Source: Deltaproteobacteria bacterium (GTDB lineage Bacteria > Desulfobacterota > Syntrophobacteria > BM002). Taken from it: a DNA stretch of 9,691 nt. The position numbers and the translations under genes are program-made. Below are positions 6,648 through 9,691 of this stretch, piece by piece. The notes beneath the pieces were generated by a model. The model worked only from the letters and a program-made list of their open reading frames with translations, made no database searches and was not told the origin of the DNA. The stretch is taken from assembly GCA_020350905.1 (NCBI GenBank), contig CP070843.1, positions 1,994,619 to 2,004,309 on the forward strand, given 5' to 3'. Each line of letters begins with the position of its first letter. Position 1 is the stretch's first letter.

Positions 6648-7259
6648 ATGAGAATACTTTCTGTTTCAGACTATGTTGTATCAGCCCTGTATGATAATTT
6701 TGAGGTTGAGCGGTTTCCAAAAATCGATCTGATCCTCTCATGCGGAGACCTGCCTCCTGAATACCTCTCTAATCTCTACACTTCGTTTAACGTCCCCCTT
6801 TATTATGTGTGCGGGAATCATGATATCCGATATGATTCAAAGCCTCCTGGTGGATGTATCGACCTGAATGCAAGAATAATTCAATTCCAGGGTATCAAAA
6901 TGCTGGGTCTTGAAGGGTCACGTTGGTACAGTGGAGGACCACATCAGTATACCGAAAAAGAAATGTGGAAAACGATCCGAAGCCTTCGACCCAAAATTTG
7001 GTGGCAAAAAGGTATCGACATTATCATTACCCATGCACCACCACGTTATATCCATGATGCAGAAGATCAATGTCACAGAGGGTTTAAAAGTTTCCGCTGG
7101 CTCATTGACCGGTACTGCCCGAGATATTTTATCCATGGCCACATCCATGCAGAGTTCAATGATCCCGCCGAACGTATAACAAAAATTAACAAAACAAAAG
7201 TTGTTAACACCTATGGCTATTACCTTTTTGAAATCAATACTGATCAAATTTCGGAATAA
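6648..7259 (+). CDS. Calcineurin-like metallophosphoesterase
   Basis: The 203-residue soluble protein has the metallophosphoesterase metal-binding motifs in order: SD (D8), CGDLP (G33-D34), GNHD (56-59), THAPP (H129) and HGHIH (163-167). The first motif is usually DxH; here it is DYV, so the histidine ligand of metal site 1 is absent. The other ligands are all there, so activity remains plausible, perhaps with altered metal binding. Substrate is unknown: the family covers nucleic-acid, nucleotide and protein phosphatases. The start is the ATG at 6648, which gives the normal N-terminus MRILSVSD, with only a weak upstream TAGGCGA. The 3' end overlaps the next gene by about 50 nt, so the two are almost surely co-translated and should work together. 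It is transcribed divergently from putA. Confidence 0.9.
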   Translation: MRILSVSDYVVSALYDNFEVERFPKIDLILSCGDLPPEYLSNLYTSFNVPLYYVCGNHDIRYDSKPPGGCIDLNARIIQFQGIKMLGLEGSRWYSGGPHQYTEKEMWKTIRSLRPKIWWQKGIDIIITHAPPRYIHDAEDQCHRGFKSFRWLIDRYCPRYFIHGHIHAEFNDPAERITKINKTKVVNTYGYYLFEINTDQISE

Positions 7260-8319
7260 ACTGGTAAACGCCAGCAACGGCCGCACCCGTGATCAATTTG
7301 CAAAATCTTTCAAGGAAGACCAACAAAAAGAAGAAGCCTTTGATCACAAAAAAAGGGGATTCAGTTCGGTGTCGGTAGAACAGATAGTGGGAAGTGTAGG
7401 ACGATATCATGACTTTGACAATAAGTTTCGATTAATGCAGCATATGCCTTCTGACAGGTTTAAAGTCATAAGGCAGGCAATGAAAAGCGGTAAACGCCTT
7501 CCCCCGGTCAAGCTCTATCAAATCAGAGATGAATACTACGTTCTGGATGGAAATCACCGTATTGCAGCTGCAAAAGAAATCGGTCTCCTCGAAATCGATG
7601 CGGAAATCGTAGAATTTATTCCGTCCAAAGACACTCTGGAAAATATTCTCTATCGGGAAAAAAGTGAATTTAACGAAATCGCCAGGCTACCACACCCAAT
7701 AAATCTGACAGAAGTTGGCCAGTATATCCATCTTATTAAACAGATTTCAAAGCACCAGGAATTTTTAAAGCATGAGACAAAAAAATCGGTTTCATTTGAA
7801 AGCGCTGCGAAAGACTGGTATCAAACGATCTATCAACCCTTGAATGATATTATCAATCAAGGAGGTCTCATTGAGGCTTTCCCTGGACGGACGATTGCAG
7901 ACCTTTATACTTATATTTCAATCCATCAATGGGACAATCAAAGATCGCGAAATTATGGAAGCACAATAGACCGTATCTTGACTGATAACATGGAGGAATT
8001 TAGAAAGAAAATGTCAAATACGAAAGAGATCGAGTATCCTGAGATGCAGCGGGGAATAACGGCGTTCATTCTAATAAATGTTAAAGCAAAAAGTGAGTTT
8101 AAAATAATGGATAAACTCTATGCGCTTAAAGAAGTACAGGAGGTTCATTCCGTTCATGGCGAAATTGATCTCCTTGTAAAGGTTATGCTAACCCGAGACC
8201 TGTTGTCCTCTGATGCTGAAATCATCGGGCAGTTTGTTCACAATAAGGTCAGAAGTATTTCGGGGGTAACCAGCACTGTGACACTCATTCCCGGCGTTTC
8301 AAGGATGAAGGAAAAATAG
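7213..8319 (+). CDS. ParB-like / DUF4032-like / Lrp-AsnC ligand-binding (RAM) domain fusion protein
   Basis: Numbering is from the ATG at 7213 (368 residues; a TTG at 7201 would add four). A basic leader of about 45 residues is followed by a ParB/sulfiredoxin-fold domain (about 50-135) with the motif VLDGNHRIAAAKEIG (110-124). Next is a helical segment (about 140-250) containing AAKDWYQTIYQPL and FPGRTIADLY, which resembles DUF4032. The C-terminus (about 280-362) has the alpha-beta sandwich of Lrp/AsnC ligand-binding domains: RGITAFILINVK, HSVHGEIDLLVKV with the family's G-x-x-D turn, and VTSTVTLIP. There is no Lrp helix-turn-helix. RAM domains usually bind amino acids, and ParB-fold domains bind nucleotides or act as kinases or nucleases. 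I infer an amino-acid-responsive enzyme or regulator, paired with the overlapping metallophosphoesterase. Domain calls are by motif and memory; overall function is unknown. Confidence 0.85.
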   Translation: MAITFLKSILIKFRNKLVNASNGRTRDQFAKSFKEDQQKEEAFDHKKRGFSSVSVEQIVGSVGRYHDFDNKFRLMQHMPSDRFKVIRQAMKSGKRLPPVKLYQIRDEYYVLDGNHRIAAAKEIGLLEIDAEIVEFIPSKDTLENILYREKSEFNEIARLPHPINLTEVGQYIHLIKQISKHQEFLKHETKKSVSFESAAKDWYQTIYQPLNDIINQGGLIEAFPGRTIADLYTYISIHQWDNQRSRNYGSTIDRILTDNMEEFRKKMSNTKEIEYPEMQRGITAFILINVKAKSEFKIMDKLYALKEVQEVHSVHGEIDLLVKVMLTRDLLSSDAEIIGQFVHNKVRSISGVTSTVTLIPGVSRMKEK

Positions 8320-8461
8320 ACATCTTGTCATGGCACATGTTAATTAACTCAAACATTTTATTTAGGCTGGCAATACCGGTGAGAACAGAACGAACGGGAC
8401 TTAATCAGAAAGCGAAACATCATTAATGCCAGCGCTGGGACTACCAGCCGAAGAGAAAGAA
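8320..8461. other. Intergenic gap without recognisable features
   Basis: The gap between the ParB/RAM fusion and the broken dehydrogenase holds no hairpin with a T-run and no convincing promoter. Read-through from the upstream operon is therefore possible. An ATG at 8426 extends the dehydrogenase frame by 12 residues but lacks a ribosome site. It lies next to a 10-bp palindrome, CCAGCGCTGG (8429-8438), of unknown meaning. Confidence 0.5.
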
Positions 8462-9434
8462 ATGAAAGTACTCGTATTAGGTGGCTGCGGGATTCAGGGT
8501 AAGGCGGCCTTATTTGATCTCTCTAAGCGTGAGTGGGTAAGCACAATCGTTGTCGCAGACCTTTTTCCCGATAGAATACGAGGCCTCACTTATGTGGACC
8601 AATCAAAAACAAGACTAGAAAAAATGGATTTAAATGATCAAGAAGCACTGGTTTCGTTAATGAATAAGGGATTTGATATCGTGCTTGATTTCCTGCCCCC
8701 ACACTTTGTGAAATCAGTAACCGAAGCTGCTATCAGAGCCGGGGTTAATTTAGTCAATACGAATTACGCTTACCAGATCCACTCATTGGCAAGATAAGGT
8801 GGTCGACAAAGGGGTGGTTATTATGCCTGAATGTGGACTGGATCCGGGAATTGATCTTGTTCTTTATCGGTATGGTCTAAGGCAATTTGATGAATTGCAT
8901 GTGCTCAACTCTTACTGTGGGGGAATACCTGAAAAGACGGCCTGTACTAACCCTCTTGGTTACAAGATCAGTTGGAATTGGGACGCAGTTTTGAGAAGTC
9001 AAAAAAGGAATGCCACTCTTATAAGAGATGGAAAATTAATCGAAATTTTAGGAAAAGATCAGCATGACAATCCTTTCATCCATGAAATTGATTTTCCAGG
9101 TTTAGGAAAACTCGAGGCTTTTCCAAACGGCAATGCCGCTCATTTTATCGAGCTTCTCGAATTATCGAATACCATAAAAGAAACGGGGCGGTATTCCCTT
9201 CGGTGGCCTGGTTGGTCTGCCTTTTGGCGCCCCCTGAAAAAATTCGGATGCTTTTCCGAATCACTGGTGGACGGGCTGCCTTGTTCAATCTCACCTCATG
9301 AATTTTTTGTCAAATGGCTTGAGCCGCAGCTCCAATATGAAAATAAGGAAAAAGATTTGGCGGTTTTGCAAAATGTTTTTATTGGAACTAAGGATGGCAA
9401 AAAGAAACGCACCGAACACACCATATACTCGTAA
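8462..9434 (+). pseudogene. Saccharopine dehydrogenase-like (LOR/SDH family) gene, frameshifted and 3'-truncated
   Basis: Two adjacent frames form one protein of about 323 residues. The first frame (ATG 8462, stop at 8795-8797) has the NAD(P) Rossmann start MKVLVLGGCGIQGKAALFDL and then DIVLDFLPPHF and AGVNLVNTNY. The second (open to 9434) continues with GVVIMPECGLDPGIDLVL and the catalytic-domain motifs NSYCGGIPE and NPLGYKISWNWDAVL. Family members oxidise or reduce saccharopine-type or amino-acid-derived substrates. The frame changes by +1 between TTG at 8786 and GAT at 8793; removing one base there restores the protein. A GTG at 8799 could restart the second part alone. The C-terminus stops at KKKRTEHTIYS, where I expect 50-80 further residues, and no other frame continues it. 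Alternatives are a sequencing error or recoding for the frameshift, though neither explains the short end. Confidence 0.83.
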
Positions 9435-9536
9435 AATCCCAGCCTACACTTCTATTAGAGATATGCTATAAGAGTTATTAGTCAATTCCAGTAAGAATTC
9501 AGATGCTGGGCTGAAACTACCCTTGGGAGTGGCAAA
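9435..9536 (+). other. Short AT-rich leader before the DDAH-family gene
   Basis: The bases after the dehydrogenase stop carry no recognisable remainder of that gene in any forward frame. A TATAAG at 9467-9472 resembles a -10 box but has no good -35. GGGAG at 9525-9529 is the ribosome site of the next gene. Confidence 0.4.
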
Positions 9537-9691
9537 ATGTTCAAATATGCAATAACTAGAAAACCTGGACAAGACTTCGCTCATGGTATAACCACTTCCA
9601 ATTTGGGAACACCCAGCTATGAACTTTTACTAGAACAGCACTCCGCTTACATTGAGACGCTGAGATCTTTCGGGCTTGATGTCATTGTGCT
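9537..9691 (+). CDS. Dimethylarginine dimethylaminohydrolase (DDAH)/amidinotransferase-family protein, 5' part
   Basis: The window ends 51 codons into this gene. The visible N-terminus, MFKYAITRKPG then FAHGITTSNLG and YELLLEQHSAYIETL, followed by FGLDVIVL, matches the first 50 residues of DDAH-type guanidino hydrolases (pentein fold). In such proteins a TRxPG strand and a (T/S)xxxLGxPxYxxAxxQH segment precede the acidic EDT active-site motif. The enzyme would hydrolyse methylated arginine or a related guanidino compound to citrulline, but the catalytic Cys, His and Glu lie outside the window. So true DDAH cannot be told from arginine deiminase-like relatives. The start is well supported, with GGGAG 7 nt before the ATG. 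Together with the dehydrogenase just upstream and PutA nearby, it suggests an arginine/proline degradation neighbourhood. Confidence 0.85.
   Translation, partial: MFKYAITRKPGQDFAHGITTSNLGTPSYELLLEQHSAYIETLRSFGLDVIV

Noticed and set aside
8429..8438. Palindrome CCAGCGCTGG near the dehydrogenase start
   Set aside because: Ten bases only; a related GCCAGCGCTG at 2534-2541 lies in gene debris. No evidence of an operator.
9438..9510. Inverted CCCAGC/GCTGGG pair before the DDAH-type gene
   Set aside because: Six bases separated by about 60; expected by chance.
1..9691. CRISPR arrays, tRNA/rRNA genes, transposases, integrases, toxin-antitoxin or phage-defence genes
   Set aside because: None was seen on either strand. 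The only repeat array is the coding 24-bp array without spacers, so it is not a CRISPR.

Overview
The window looks like chromosomal DNA from a Gram-negative, probably anaerobic bacterium of the Desulfobacterota (old Deltaproteobacteria). The reasons are the style of PutA protein, the LivJ- and GdhA-type remnants, the GCGGAGC-UUCG-GCTCCGC terminators and the AATTCGCAATC/AGGAGTC intergenic repeats. This is inference from memory of such genomes; no taxonomic marker is present. By eye the right half is more AT-rich than the left (not computed).

Layout, left to right. (1) 55-906, +: exported ChaN-family haem/iron-uptake protein with its own strong RBS. (2) 907-1058: short simple repeats running up to the start of a HAD phosphatase (1059-1742, +), which ends in a hairpin terminator. 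(3) 1864-2301, -: small secreted protein made of histidine-rich octapeptide repeats, with an identical 21-bp UUCG hairpin on each side. (4) 2479-2705, -: gene debris. It holds the signal peptide and start of a LivJ-type amino-acid-binding protein, an internal LivJ piece joined by deletion, then a fragment of NADP-glutamate dehydrogenase. (5) 2791-6393, -: large bifunctional proline dehydrogenase/P5C dehydrogenase (PutA without the DNA-binding domain). (6) 6648-8319, +: two overlapping genes, a metallophosphoesterase and an unusual ParB-like + DUF4032-like + Lrp/AsnC-type (RAM) fusion. (7) 8462-9434, +: saccharopine-dehydrogenase-like gene broken by a frameshift and apparently cut short at its 3' end. 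(8) 9537 to the window end, +: 5' part of a dimethylarginine dimethylaminohydrolase (DDAH)-family gene.

The theme is amino-acid catabolism. DDAH-type hydrolysis of (methyl)arginine, a saccharopine/lysine-type dehydrogenase, PutA (proline to glutamate), and relics of a glutamate dehydrogenase and an amino-acid-binding protein would together funnel arginine/proline-family amino acids to glutamate and 2-oxoglutarate. The RAM-containing fusion is a reasonable candidate amino-acid sensor for this set. Three of the associated genes are decayed, so the locus appears to be eroding around putA. The most novel item is the metallophosphoesterase/ParB-RAM pair, whose function I cannot assign.
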